18,417 bases of DNA from an uncultured Collinsella sp. (GCA_900542965.1 UQPY01000037.1:1-18417), one strand, 5' to 3'; positions 1-7,135 are shown, numbered from the stretch's first letter. Numbers and translations: made by a program. The notes: generated by a model from the letters alone, not told the origin.

Positions 1-342
1 TGTCCATCCTCGCAGTATCCGGTTCTCAAGGTGCACGCTTTGCGGCTCATCCGGTCCGACCGGGCCGCGCGGCAAGGAGATATATTGCCAGACCGGAGGG
101 GCCCCGGGGGCGGGAATCTGGCACTCCATATTTTGTTCACAAATGAATATGTCCCTCAGTCGCGTCCCTGAGGTTATAACTGAAGCATTGACTTCTGATA
201 TTGGCGATGACCAGCTGTTTTATGAGTATTGAGACATCGGTCATCTCTGGAGCGCTACTTTACTCCAAAGGCATCAGTTATTTGTTTCCCATCGGTAAAA
301 GGCGGGTTTTGTTCGCCAAGCGTTCTTATATATAGAGAAGTT
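1..342. other. left-end stretch with no convincing gene
   Basis: All three plus-strand frames entering from the left edge close by about position 231, and none resembles a family I recognise. A GC-rich inverted repeat is present (TGCCAGA at 86-92 against TCTGGCA at 117-123, with GGGGCCCC between them). It could fold on either strand but has no adjacent T-run, so I do not call it a terminator. From about 125 onward the sequence becomes A+T-richer, in keeping with the accessory look of the traX segment to the right. Confidence 0.4.
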
Positions 343-375
343 CGGGTTCGAACCCATGCACCGGCAACAAAAAAG
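343..375. repeat. direct repeat copy A (T-arm-like palindrome plus A-tract)
   Basis: This 33-base sequence contains the palindrome GGGTTCGAACCC, then TGCACCGGCAAC and a run of six A. It matches 1627-1659 at 32 of 33 positions (A at 356 versus G at 1640). Each copy abuts a minus-strand terminator hairpin, so the repeated unit is terminator plus palindrome. The two copies lie in the same orientation and bracket the traX segment. Confidence 0.8.
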
Positions 376-399
376 CGATCAACCGGAGTCGATCGCTTT
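369..399 (-). terminator. intrinsic terminator below traX segment
   Basis: On the minus strand a 7-bp stem (AGCGATC with GATCGCT, extendable by two A-T pairs) closes a 10-base loop and is followed directly by TTTTTT. It would end transcription from the traX side. The last codons and the TGA of the decayed frame at 379-678 fall inside the hairpin. Confidence 0.7.
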
Positions 400-678
400 C
401 TGTTCTATGGTGGAGCATCCAAAGGATGTTTCCGAACTCACTTTCTCGCTGCCATTCATGCTGTCGAAGCATCGTTCGACCTCCGCAGTCCCATGTTTTG
501 AGGATCTGCCGTGTTTATCACTGCTATTAATGAGTGTGCGGAAGTGATCCTCATACAGATACGTGCGATCCGCCAGAGAACTGAGAAGCATCTTTCTGCA
601 GCCCTCGTTGTCTATCCTCGCATCTCTCAGGTCTTCCGGAAATTCACAAGCAGTCTTAGGGTCAGTTTGTTTCTGCTT
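379..678 (-). pseudogene. decayed or start-less small reading frame downstream of traX
   Basis: The frame is open from just after a TGA at 679-681 to a TGA at 379-381, about 99 codons, and begins 22 bases past the traX stop on the same strand. The translation is rich in charged residues and looks protein-like (for example CEFPEDLRDARIDNEGC and LADRTYLYEDHFRTL). The only ATG is internal, at 591, which gives 70 residues. No GTG or TTG start with a ribosome-binding site precedes it. I do not recognise a family. It may be the 3' end of a broken gene or a chance frame; the ending inside a terminator and the position behind traX slightly favour a former gene. Confidence 0.3.
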
Positions 679-700
679 TCAGAGACTTGTTTGAGAGTTA

Positions 701-1498
701 TTAAAGACAGTTCAAAACAATAAGTGAGACACCATAAAGCAGAGCAAGATGTGCCGGATAGAAAACGTAGAAGAAGTATTTCAGCTTCAGCCCTCGCTTG
801 CCATTATAAAGATTGATAAGCAGCAACGAAACGACCGCGGCAGCAACATCAGGATTAAATACATTAGCTGTAGCAAACTCAAATCCGCCGCCAACTATAT
901 GGCATGACGAAAGGAGCACTACGCATACTGCAGCAAAGAACATCTTGGCCTTGCTGTCGTGGAATAAATAGAATGCAGCCACAAGCAGAATGCCATACAC
1001 GCCGCCATCTAGTTTAGTGTATTCAGCTGCCAGTGCTATCAAAACAATCAGAGCAAATTCTGCGATGTGCCTCTTCCATTTTGAAAGACTTTGTATCTTT
1101 TCCAGAATAATCAAAAAGACCAAGGAAAGCAGGAGCTCACACATAACATTTTGTTGCCGAAGGTCGAATAGTTGCCCGGTTTGAACGAAATCGTATATGG
1201 GCTCCGCAATGATTGCGAAGACAAGCATATTTCGCAGGTACTTCTTTATGTCATGAGTATGCAAAAATCCCTCAACTATCAAAAAGCAAAATAAGGGAAA
1301 TGCAATTCTGCCAAGAACATGAAGCACATCCGAAGCCTCGCTTAGAATCGCCCACTGCTCGTCTGATATCTGATTGTACGATGCGTGAGTCATGATTCCA
1401 TTGGTCAGGACGATCCTGCTTACATGATCGAGAACCATCGAAATGGCCGCTATTATCTTTAATGTGCTGCCGCTAATTCCGTATCTGTCTGTTTTCAT
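701..1498 (-). CDS. TraX-family integral membrane protein
   Basis: 265 residues, almost entirely hydrophobic with roughly seven or eight membrane segments. TraX-family (PF05857) features are visible: an N-terminal stretch with LKIIAAISMVLDHV, then LGRIAFPLFCFLIVEGFLHT near residues 61-80, FAIIAEPIYDF near 94-104, and a C-terminal FYPAHLALLYG. F-plasmid TraX acetylates pilin, but chromosomal homologues in Firmicutes and Actinobacteria have unproven roles, so the family call is firm and the function is not. The ATG is preceded by GAAAGGA. The leader begins directly at a duplicated tRNA-Lys 3' end (1512-1535), and I see no promoter between the tRNA terminator and the start. The gene is visibly A+T-richer than genes to the right, suggesting acquisition. 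The TAA stop is at 701-703. Confidence 0.85.
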   Translation of the reverse strand: MKTDRYGISGSTLKIIAAISMVLDHVSRIVLTNGIMTHASYNQISDEQWAILSEASDVLHVLGRIAFPLFCFLIVEGFLHTHDIKKYLRNMLVFAIIAEPIYDFVQTGQLFDLRQQNVMCELLLSLVFLIILEKIQSLSKWKRHIAEFALIVLIALAAEYTKLDGGVYGILLVAAFYLFHDSKAKMFFAAVCVVLLSSCHIVGGGFEFATANVFNPDVAAAVVSLLLINLYNGKRGLKLKYFFYVFYPAHLALLYGVSLIVLNCL

Positions 1499-1626
1499 TT
1501 CGTTTTCCTTTCTTTGGGTGGGCCGTCGGGGGTTCAGCCTGCTTCGCAGGCGGCCGCTGCGGCGCTTTCGCGCCTTGCGCGCTGCGCTGGCAAACGCTCA
1601 CGCGTTTACTCAGCTCCGCGCCCCGA

Positions 1627-1659
1627 CGGGTTCGAACCCGTGCACCGGCAACAAAAAAG
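1627..1659. repeat. direct repeat copy B (T-arm-like palindrome plus A-tract)
   Basis: Partner of 343-375, matching 32 of 33 bases in the same orientation. It overlaps the palindrome at the right end of the tRNA-Lys element and the T-tract of the tRNA terminator. The two copies start 1284 bases apart and enclose traX plus the decayed frame. Confidence 0.8.
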
Positions 1660-1683
1660 ACGGCCAACCGAAGTTGACCGTCT
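1653..1683 (-). terminator. intrinsic terminator of tRNA-Lys
   Basis: On the minus strand an 11-bp stem, AGACGGTCAAC with GTTGGCCGTCT, closes a TTCG tetraloop flanked by C and G and runs into TTTTTT. One pair is a G-U wobble on the minus transcript but a C-A mismatch on the plus strand, so the structure favours minus-strand use. It lies about 15 bases past the tRNA 3' end. Confidence 0.85.
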
Positions 1684-1697
1684 CAACAATCTTTGGG

Positions 1698-1770
1698 TGG
1701 GCCGTCAGGGGTTCGAACCCTGGACCTTGGGATTAAAAGTCCCCTGCTCTGCCAGCTGAGCTAACGGCCC
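1698..1770 (-). tRNA. tRNA-Lys(TTT)
   Basis: The 73-nucleotide minus-strand sequence folds as a complete cloverleaf: acceptor GGGCCGT with ACGGCCC, D stem GCTC with GAGC, anticodon loop CTTTTAA (anticodon TTT), T stem CAGGG with CCCTG around TTCGAAC, discriminator A. Anticodon-stem pair 27-43 is a G-A mismatch. The bases after the discriminator are CCCA rather than CCA, so CCA is probably added after transcription. A promoter lies just upstream and a terminator just downstream, so it is a single-gene unit. Confidence 0.95.
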
Positions 1771-1779
1771 GCGGGTGGC

Positions 1780-1808
1780 ATTGTACCACGGTCTGGGACT
1801 ATTCCCAA
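1780..1808 (-). promoter_or_regulatory. promoter of tRNA-Lys
   Basis: Minus-strand -35 TTGGGA (1803-1808), 17-base spacer, -10 TACAAT (1780-1785), with the tRNA 5' end 10 bases further at 1770. The -35 box lies in the last codons of the aminopeptidase gene, whose stop at 1799-1801 falls in the spacer. Confidence 0.65.
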
Positions 1809-3079
1809 CTCCATTGGCCGTTCTGGAAAATCACAACTTCACGTCCATCAGGCGTAATGCCCGTAATATCGATGTCGTCCGTGCCGATCATAAAATCGAC
1901 GTGCGTGCTCGAGACGTTAACACCATGCTCCAGGAGCTCCTCCTTGGACATGTCGTACCCACCCTCGATGCATTCGGGGAAACCGACACCTAGCGCGAGA
2001 TGGCAGCTAGCGTTCTCGTCATAGAGCGTATCGTAGAACAGAACACCACTTTCGCGGATCGGCGTGTTCTTGGAAATGAGCGCGACCTCTCCCAGGTGAG
2101 CAGCGCCCTCGTCAGTATCGATGATACTTGCGAGCGTTGCCTTGCCCACGCGGGCGTCGTAGTCCACCACGCGGCCGCCCTCGAATTTAATCCAAAAATC
2201 GTCGACTTTATTACCGTGGTGAATGAGCGGCATAGCCGAATACACGATACCGTCGGCACGCATACGATCAGGCGAGGTGAAGACCTCCTCGGTGGGGATG
2301 TTGGGGAAGAAGGGGTGTCCATCGGGCGTCTTACCCTTGCCGCCGGCCCACTCGTGACCCTTCGTCATGCCAATCGTCAGATCGGTTCCATTTGCCGCGG
2401 TGTAATGTAGGCGGTCAAAACGATTGTCGTTCAGGAAACGCAGGTTCTTTTCGAATGCCGCGTCATGAAGCTCCCAGTCGCTCTCCGGGTCCTGGCCATC
2501 GGCACGAGCGGTGTGCAGAATCGCATTCCACAGCTTATAGATTGCAACCTCGTCGGCGTCTCCCGGGAACACCTCGTGTGCCCAAGCCACGACCGGAGCG
2601 CCGGCGATGCACCACGGATTGATGTTGTAATCCAGTCCACGGCGGAAAACTTTGCACTGCGTATTCCTCGCCTTGGATGCCGCGGCCGGCTTGGCTGGAT
2701 CGATGCCCTTGAGGGCCGCAGGATCCGCACCCTCGATAAAGATAAAGCAGGCACCGTCCTGGGCCAGGGAATCCAGTTGCAGGCGCTTCCACTCGGGCGT
2801 CTGCTCAAAATAGCTTTTCTCGACATGCTCGTACGTGAGCCTCGTCACGGCATCATCGGCCCAGATGACCGTCACGTGGCCGGCGCCGGCAGCATAGGCC
2901 TCCGCGACCACCACGCGCGCAAACGGCACGCACTCAACCGGAGACTGAACGACGACTTCCTGGCCGGGCTTAACGTTTACGCCCTTGCGGACAACCAGGC
3001 GCGCATAGTTTTTAATCTTGGGCTCCAGGGACTTCATACCCTCCAGGGCCTCTTCGACCGTCAGGGCAGCTCGAATCAT
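1799..3079 (-). CDS. M29-family metallo-aminopeptidase (AmpS/PepS type)
   Basis: Predicted cytosolic aminopeptidase that removes N-terminal residues from peptides with a dinuclear metal centre. At about 426 residues it has normal family length. The five M29 ligand motifs appear in order: IPTEEVFTSP (Glu 264 or 265), LGEVAL (Glu 331), ASCHLALG (His 360), and STHVDFMIGT (His 393 and Asp 395), numbered from the chosen start. The N-terminal domain (KNYARLVV..GVNVKPGQEVVV) is typical. I place the start at ATG 3079 because GGAG lies six bases upstream; an in-frame ATG at 3091 has no such site. A possible promoter (TTGCAT, 17 bases, ATATAA at 3137-3165) precedes it. It is separated by a terminator from the purC unit, so it is probably transcribed alone. 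I am sure of the family; substrate range is unknown. Confidence 0.93.
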   Translation of the reverse strand: MIRAALTVEEALEGMKSLEPKIKNYARLVVRKGVNVKPGQEVVVQSPVECVPFARVVVAEAYAAGAGHVTVIWADDAVTRLTYEHVEKSYFEQTPEWKRLQLDSLAQDGACFIFIEGADPAALKGIDPAKPAAASKARNTQCKVFRRGLDYNINPWCIAGAPVVAWAHEVFPGDADEVAIYKLWNAILHTARADGQDPESDWELHDAAFEKNLRFLNDNRFDRLHYTAANGTDLTIGMTKGHEWAGGKGKTPDGHPFFPNIPTEEVFTSPDRMRADGIVYSAMPLIHHGNKVDDFWIKFEGGRVVDYDARVGKATLASIIDTDEGAAHLGEVALISKNTPIRESGVLFYDTLYDENASCHLALGVGFPECIEGGYDMSKEELLEHGVNVSSTHVDFMIGTDDIDITGITPDGREVVIFQNGQWSWE

Positions 3080-3107
3080 GTGCCACTCCATCTATCTATA
3101 GAACAGT

Positions 3108-3138
3108 AAAAAGGCGCGCCGCAAAAACGACGCGCCTT
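3108..3138 (-). terminator. intrinsic terminator behind the purC unit
   Basis: Minus-strand stem AAGGCGCG with CGCGCCTT around a T-rich loop, followed by TTTTT. It sits about 30 bases past the stop of the two-helix membrane protein and before the aminopeptidase start. The A-run on the far side could let it act weakly in the other direction. Confidence 0.8.
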
Positions 3139-3168
3139 ATATCTTAGCGATAAGTATGTATGCAAACG

Positions 3169-3744
3169 CTACTTCTTCTTGGAGTCCTTCTTGTCCTCCT
3201 CGGCAGCTGCGCGCTCGATAAGAGCGTTGAGCTTGTTCTCGGACATGCCCTCGGCCTGCGCGCGGTACATGTTGCGCAAGGGACGAATACGAGCGAAGTC
3301 GTAGATAAAGTCACCTAGGATGATGACATAGGACAAAACGATGCCGACCATCTGGACAGGGCTGGACACCATGCCAGCGGGAGCGAAGTACAGCGAGGCC
3401 CAAATTGCCACGACGAGCACCATGCCAATGGCGAGCACAATCCACCAGATGCGACGGCGCTTGGTGTAGTCCTCGTCCTGCTTGAGGAGGATATTCGACA
3501 CCGTATAGATGCGGTCCTCCTTGGCGCGCTGCTTAGCCTTGCGGGCGCGCTTCTCCTCTTTAGAGAGGCCCTCGAGGTTCTCGCCCTTCTCGAGCTCTTT
3601 GCGGCGTGCCTTAGACGAAGCCGGCACGACGCGAACGGAGCTCGCTGCTTGGCGGGCGGGCTTAGCAGATGCGGCAGACTTGCGCGCAACCCCGGTAACT
3701 TCGTGGGATTGCGTGCGCTTGTTCGTGGCGCTACGGGTACTCAC
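3169..3744 (-). CDS. hypothetical two-helix membrane protein with basic N-terminus
   Basis: 191 residues of unknown function. Residues 1-98 are hydrophilic, rich in Ala, Lys, Arg and Ser, with a probable helical stretch at 60-80 (SKEEKRARKAKQRAKED). Two membrane helices follow at about 99-119 (WWIVLAIGMVLVVAIWASLYF) and 129-149, then a charged tail ending in a run of Lys. The start is GTG 3744, directly after the purC TAA; AAGGAG lies eight bases upstream, inside the end of purC, so the two are surely co-transcribed. The link to purine synthesis may be incidental. I do not recognise a named family. Confidence 0.8.
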   Translation of the reverse strand: MSTRSATNKRTQSHEVTGVARKSAASAKPARQAASSVRVVPASSKARRKELEKGENLEGLSKEEKRARKAKQRAKEDRIYTVSNILLKQDEDYTKRRRIWWIVLAIGMVLVVAIWASLYFAPAGMVSSPVQMVGIVLSYVIILGDFIYDFARIRPLRNMYRAQAEGMSENKLNALIERAAAEEDKKDSKKK

Positions 3745-4632
3745 TTATGCGTTCTCCTTCATGCTTGTGAACTGGGAGCCCGTGATGATCTGGAAGGCCT
3801 CGCGATAGCGCTCGGACGTGCCATCGATGACCTCGGCGGGCAGGTGCGGGGTCTCCCCCGTCATATCCCAGTTGGCCTTGAGCCAATTGCGGACGAATTG
3901 CTTGTCGTAGCTAGGCTGGATCTTGCCCTCCTCGTAGCTGGCAGCAGGCCAGAAACGGCTGGAGTCGGGCGTGAGGCACTCGTCGATCAGCGTGACCTTG
4001 CCATCGATGACACCAAACTCGAACTTGGTGTCGGCAATGATGATGCCACGGGTCGCGGCGTACTCGGCAGCGGCCTTGTAGATCTTGAGGGAAAGGTCAC
4101 GAATCTGCGTGGCGATGTCCTCGCCCACGATCTCGCAGCAACGCTCGAACGAGATGTTCTCGTCGTGGTCACCGATCTCGGCCTTCGTGGACGGCGTGAA
4201 CAACGGCTCGGGAAGCTTGGAAGCCTCGGTCAGGCCCTCAGGCAGCTGGATGCCGCAGACGGTGCCGTTCTCGTCGTAGGTCTTCTTGCCCGAACCGGTC
4301 AGATAGCCGCGGACGATGCACTCGATAGGAATCGTCTGGGCCTTCTTAACCAGCATGGCGCGGCCAGCGAGGTAGTCACGATACTCAGCAAACTCCTCGG
4401 GGAAATCCGCCGGGTCGATGGAAACGAGATGGTTGGGAACGATGTCGGCAAACTTATCGAACCAGAATGCCGAGATGCGATTGAGCACCTCTCCCTTAAA
4501 CGGAATCTCGTCGGGAAGAATGAAGTCGAACGCAGAAATGCGGTCGGTGGCGACCATCAGCAGGTTTTCACCGGCATCGTAAATATCACGAACCTTGCCA
4601 CGGGAATCCGGACGACGCTCCATCGTTGTCAC
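3745..4632 (-). CDS. purC: phosphoribosylaminoimidazole-succinocarboxamide synthase
   Basis: SAICAR synthase joins aspartate to CAIR using ATP in de novo purine synthesis; its product is the substrate of PurB, also encoded in this window. Visible family motifs are GKVRDIY, TDRISAFD, VRGYLTGSG, IADTKFEFG and TPDSSRFWP, in the expected order. At about 295 residues it matches the longer bacterial and yeast type rather than the roughly 240-residue E. coli form. I choose GTG 4632, with AAGGAG eight bases upstream, over the in-frame GTG at 4641, which would touch that site. It is followed without gap by the two-helix membrane protein gene. It may be read from its own promoter or from the kinase gene above it; a hairpin at 4664-4683 lies between. 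Confidence 0.97.
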   Translation of the reverse strand: MTTMERRPDSRGKVRDIYDAGENLLMVATDRISAFDFILPDEIPFKGEVLNRISAFWFDKFADIVPNHLVSIDPADFPEEFAEYRDYLAGRAMLVKKAQTIPIECIVRGYLTGSGKKTYDENGTVCGIQLPEGLTEASKLPEPLFTPSTKAEIGDHDENISFERCCEIVGEDIATQIRDLSLKIYKAAAEYAATRGIIIADTKFEFGVIDGKVTLIDECLTPDSSRFWPAASYEEGKIQPSYDKQFVRNWLKANWDMTGETPHLPAEVIDGTSERYREAFQIITGSQFTSMKENA

Positions 4633-4663
4633 GTGAGTCACTCCTTACCTAAATACGACAGAA

Positions 4664-4683
4664 ATGCGGGTTCTTTCCCGCAT
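4664..4683 (-). terminator. hairpin between kinase gene and purC, weak terminator candidate
   Basis: Perfect 7-bp stem ATGCGGG with CCCGCAT and a 6-base loop, followed on the minus strand by TTTCTGTC. The T-run is short, so it may be a weak terminator or attenuator ahead of purC. Confidence 0.4.
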
Positions 4684-4741
4684 GTTTTCGCAAACTCGGA
4701 GCGGCAGGGACGCGGCCCCTCCTTCACCGAATAGCGAAAAG

Positions 4742-6307
4742 CTAGTGCTCCATTGTAGTAGATGCCGCGTCCGCCGTGTGCTCGCGGGGCAGATGAATTG
4801 TAAAAGTCGTACCCTTTCCAAGCTCCGACTCCACGGATATGTAGCCATGGTGACGCTCGACGATCTGCTTGGTCACGGCGAGGCCGACGCCCAGGCCGCC
4901 AGCTTCGCGGGCGCGGCTGGCATCGGCGCGCCAAAACCGCCCGAAAATGCGCGACAGATCGTCCTTGGCAATACCGATGCCGGTATCAGAAACGACAATG
5001 CTGACGTGCCTGCGGTCACTGAGCACCGACACCACGACCCAACCGCCCTCGGGGGTGTAGCGCATGGCGTTGCTCATGAGGTTGATAACACATTGCGTGA
5101 TCATGTCGGGATCGGCCTCGACGACATCGTCGTGCCCTTGGGTTTCATCTGCAAAGCGAAGACGAAGGTCACGGTCGGCAAACAGACGCTCCTGGCCGTT
5201 CACAATCGATCGCACGAACGGAACCATGTCCACCGGTTCTAGATTGAGCGGAGCCGTGCTGTTTTCCATACGCGATAGGTCGAGCATCTGCTGCACCAGA
5301 CGAGCCAGGCGACGCGTCTCGGAAGCAACGGTCTCCAAATGCTCATCGTCGGTGGGATACACGCCATCCTGCATGGCCTCGACCGTTGCGAGCATGGCCA
5401 TAAGCGGCGTGCGAAGCTCGTGTGCAACGTCTGAGGTCAGGCGCTTCTCGTGTTTCATATCCTTCTCGAGCGAGGTGGCCATCTCATCGAAGGTCTCACC
5501 CAGCTGATCGATCTCGTCATCACCGCGCAGCCCCGTGCGAGCCGACAGGTCGCCGTCACGGATTTGCTTTGCGGTACTGGTGATGCGATGAATCGGTTTG
5601 GTGAGCATGCGCGACACGAGCGATCCGATAACGACCGAAATGCAGATTGCAACAACCGCGGCGAGGGCCATGGCGTTAAAGGTCTTCTCCCTAAACGCAG
5701 AGTCCGCCTTGGTGAGCAGAGCGTCGGAGCCGATGGCCCACAGCTTTACCTGTCCGACATGCTCGCCGGAAGACGTTACAATCTCGACGTTAGCAACGCT
5801 ATCGGAGTCGGTTGGAGCAGACGAGACCGGGCTATGCGATGCCCTCTTGCCGCTCGTGTCGTCGGTCGTAGCCTGGTTTTCGCGTACATCGGCGGTGGCG
5901 CTTGCCGAGGGCCAGGAATCGTCATAAACGATCACACCCTTTTTATTGACGACCTGCATGCCCAGATCGTCGGAAACCAAACTCGACGTTGCGACCGTGC
6001 GCAGTTCTCCCGCGGTCCAAGAGCCGTTTTCCTCATATGAGGTCGCCAACTTCTCGGCAGCGGAATTTGCGATTTCGACGATATTGGAGCGTGTGTAATC
6101 CGAAAAGACCGTGCCCCACACAACAGAGACAACGCCCACCAGCACCAATACCGTCATGAGCGATGTCAGAGCAAAAGCAAGTGCCATGCGCGAGGGATAG
6201 CTCATCGTTGGCCGTGAATCGGAACGAGGCGTGTTCCAACTAGCCTTGGAACCCGCCTCGCTCTCCTGCTTGTGCTTTTGTCCGATTTCAAAGCGCGCAG
6301 GTGTCAT
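4742..6307 (-). CDS. two-component sensor histidine kinase (HAMP, HisKA, HATPase)
   Basis: 521-residue membrane kinase, partner of the regulator encoded just before it. A cytosolic N-terminus of about 40 residues is followed by TM1 (about 41-65), an extracellular sensor of about 140 residues with a low-complexity Ser/Asp-rich stretch at 132-172, TM2 (about 211-232), HAMP to about 285, then the H box SDVAHELRTPL (phospho-acceptor His 296). The ATPase domain shows NLMSNAMRYTP (Asn 413), VSDTGIGI (Asp 441), IFGRFWR and GGLGVGLAV. The start ATG at 6307 lies 11 bases past the regulator stop with GGGA upstream; a later ATG at residue 35 lacks a ribosome-binding site. All catalytic boxes look intact. 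The sensed signal is unknown. Confidence 0.95.
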   Translation of the reverse strand: MTPARFEIGQKHKQESEAGSKASWNTPRSDSRPTMSYPSRMALAFALTSLMTVLVLVGVVSVVWGTVFSDYTRSNIVEIANSAAEKLATSYEENGSWTAGELRTVATSSLVSDDLGMQVVNKKGVIVYDDSWPSASATADVRENQATTDDTSGKRASHSPVSSAPTDSDSVANVEIVTSSGEHVGQVKLWAIGSDALLTKADSAFREKTFNAMALAAVVAICISVVIGSLVSRMLTKPIHRITSTAKQIRDGDLSARTGLRGDDEIDQLGETFDEMATSLEKDMKHEKRLTSDVAHELRTPLMAMLATVEAMQDGVYPTDDEHLETVASETRRLARLVQQMLDLSRMENSTAPLNLEPVDMVPFVRSIVNGQERLFADRDLRLRFADETQGHDDVVEADPDMITQCVINLMSNAMRYTPEGGWVVVSVLSDRRHVSIVVSDTGIGIAKDDLSRIFGRFWRADASRAREAGGLGVGLAVTKQIVERHHGYISVESELGKGTTFTIHLPREHTADAASTTMEH

Positions 6308-6318
6308 ATGTGATTTCC

Positions 6319-7041
6319 CTATTTCTCGTCCGACTTATCGGTCTTGGCCGGAGCCTCGAAGCGATAGCCGACACCATGGACGGTGTAGAGCCACTTGGGC
6401 TTCTTGGGATCATCGCCCAGCTTGGCGCGAAGATTCTTCACGTGGCTATCGATGGTGCGCTCATAGCCCTCAAAGTCATACCCGAGCACTTTCTCGACCA
6501 GCTCCATGCGGTTATACACACGGCCGGGATGGCGGGCAAGCGTGGTGAGCAGCTTGAACTCGGAAGCCGTCAGATCGACTTCCTTGCCCTCGACCAAGAT
6601 CTTGTGGCCCGAGATATCGATGACCAGATCGCCGAAGTCGAGTACCTCGACGGCGGGCTCGTCGGCCTGATGGGCACGGCGGAACAGAGCGCGAACGCGG
6701 GCGACGAGCTCGCGCGGCGAGAACGGCTTAATCAGATAGTCGTCGGCGCCGAGCTCAAGACCGATAATACGGTCCTCGATCTCGCCCTTAGCCGTCAGCA
6801 TGATGATGGGGACATCCGAGGTATCGCGAATGGTGCGGCAAACGCGCTCGCCGGGAATCTTGGGGAGCATAAGATCGAGCACGACCAGGTCGAACTGATG
6901 CTTCTCGAACTCCTCGATCGCGGACTGGCCGTCGCCGACGCCCACAACCCAGTAGCCTTCGCGCTCGAGATAGGCAGCGACGGCGTCACGGATTGCCTTC
7001 TCATCCTCGACCAGCAGAATCTTTTTTGCATCTGAAGCCAT
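6319..7041 (-). CDS. OmpR/PhoB-family response regulator
   Basis: 240-residue DNA-binding regulator. The receiver domain shows LVEDE, the phospho-acceptor Asp 56 in DLVVLDLMLP, Thr 83 in MLTAKG and Lys 105 in LIKPFSPREL. The C-terminal winged helix ends with YERTIDSHVKNLRAKLG and YTVHGVGYRFE, typical of the OmpR/PhoB class. The start is ATG 7041, with AGGGGGG about eight bases upstream; an in-frame TTG at 7062 lies before that site and is rejected. Regulator precedes kinase in one unit. No conserved target operator is identifiable, so regulon and signal are unknown. Confidence 0.95.
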   Translation of the reverse strand: MASDAKKILLVEDEKAIRDAVAAYLEREGYWVVGVGDGQSAIEEFEKHQFDLVVLDLMLPKIPGERVCRTIRDTSDVPIIMLTAKGEIEDRIIGLELGADDYLIKPFSPRELVARVRALFRRAHQADEPAVEVLDFGDLVIDISGHKILVEGKEVDLTASEFKLLTTLARHPGRVYNRMELVEKVLGYDFEGYERTIDSHVKNLRAKLGDDPKKPKWLYTVHGVGYRFEAPAKTDKSDEK

Positions 7042-7096
7042 AACACGGCCCCCCTGTCTCAATTAGCTAAGAACAAGCCCATTTTAACGCACCTGA

Positions 7097-7135
7097 GCCC
7101 GCCGGATGCCGCTATGACGCGGCAGCTCGGCGGGC
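7097..7135. other. strong nested hairpin between lipoprotein and regulator genes
   Basis: GCCCGCCG (7097-7104) pairs with CGGCGGGC (7128-7135), and within it TGCCGC (7107-7112) pairs with GCGGCA (7119-7124), leaving a 6-base loop. Neither side has a proper T-run, so it is not a classic terminator. It could be a leader structure of the two-component unit or a processing or 3'-end stabilising hairpin for the upstream mRNA. Confidence 0.5.

Larger units (their letters stand above)
1512..1690 (-). repeat. hairpin-rich element behind tRNA-Lys, bounded by tRNA 3'-end copies
   Basis: The segment starts with a 24-base copy (1512-1535) of the tRNA-Lys 3' end and flank found at 1691-1714; 23 of 24 bases match (G at 1528 versus A at 1707). 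Inside are short hairpins: GCCTGC-TTC-GCAGGC (1537-1551), GGCGC-TTTC-GCGCC (1561-1574), AAACGC-TCAC-GCGTTT (1592-1607), and the T-arm-like ACGGG-TTCGAA-CCCGT (1626-1641). Then follows the tRNA terminator. There is no coding capacity. The right part aligns by eye with the element behind tRNA-Gly. Repeat period 179 bp. Whether it is mobile is inference. Confidence 0.65.

Noticed and set aside
86..123. Inverted repeat with GGGGCCCC considered as a terminator
   Set aside because: No T-run on either strand and no gene end nearby that it could serve.
405..430. Possible 3' end of a tRNA or tmRNA (minus strand GCTCCACCA)
   Set aside because: No matching acceptor 5' strand, T-arm or cloverleaf could be found upstream on that strand; at most a decayed remnant.
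1537..1641. Run of regular hairpins considered as a CRISPR-like or REP-type array
   Set aside because: Stems differ in sequence and there is no constant repeat with spacers, so it is not CRISPR; no REP-associated transposase is nearby.
1443..1759. Plus-strand frames running through the repeat element and tRNA-Lys
   Set aside because: Their peptides (for example GFEPWTLGLK) are antisense tRNA translated, a common source of false gene calls.
2465..3109. Plus-strand frame of 214 codons opposite the M29 aminopeptidase gene
   Set aside because: Antisense shadow; the minus-strand frame carries all M29 ligand motifs.
3649..4734. Long plus-strand reading frame of 361 codons opposite purC and the two-helix protein gene
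   Set aside because: It is the antisense shadow of well-identified minus-strand genes in GC-rich DNA; no domain or ribosome-binding site supports it.
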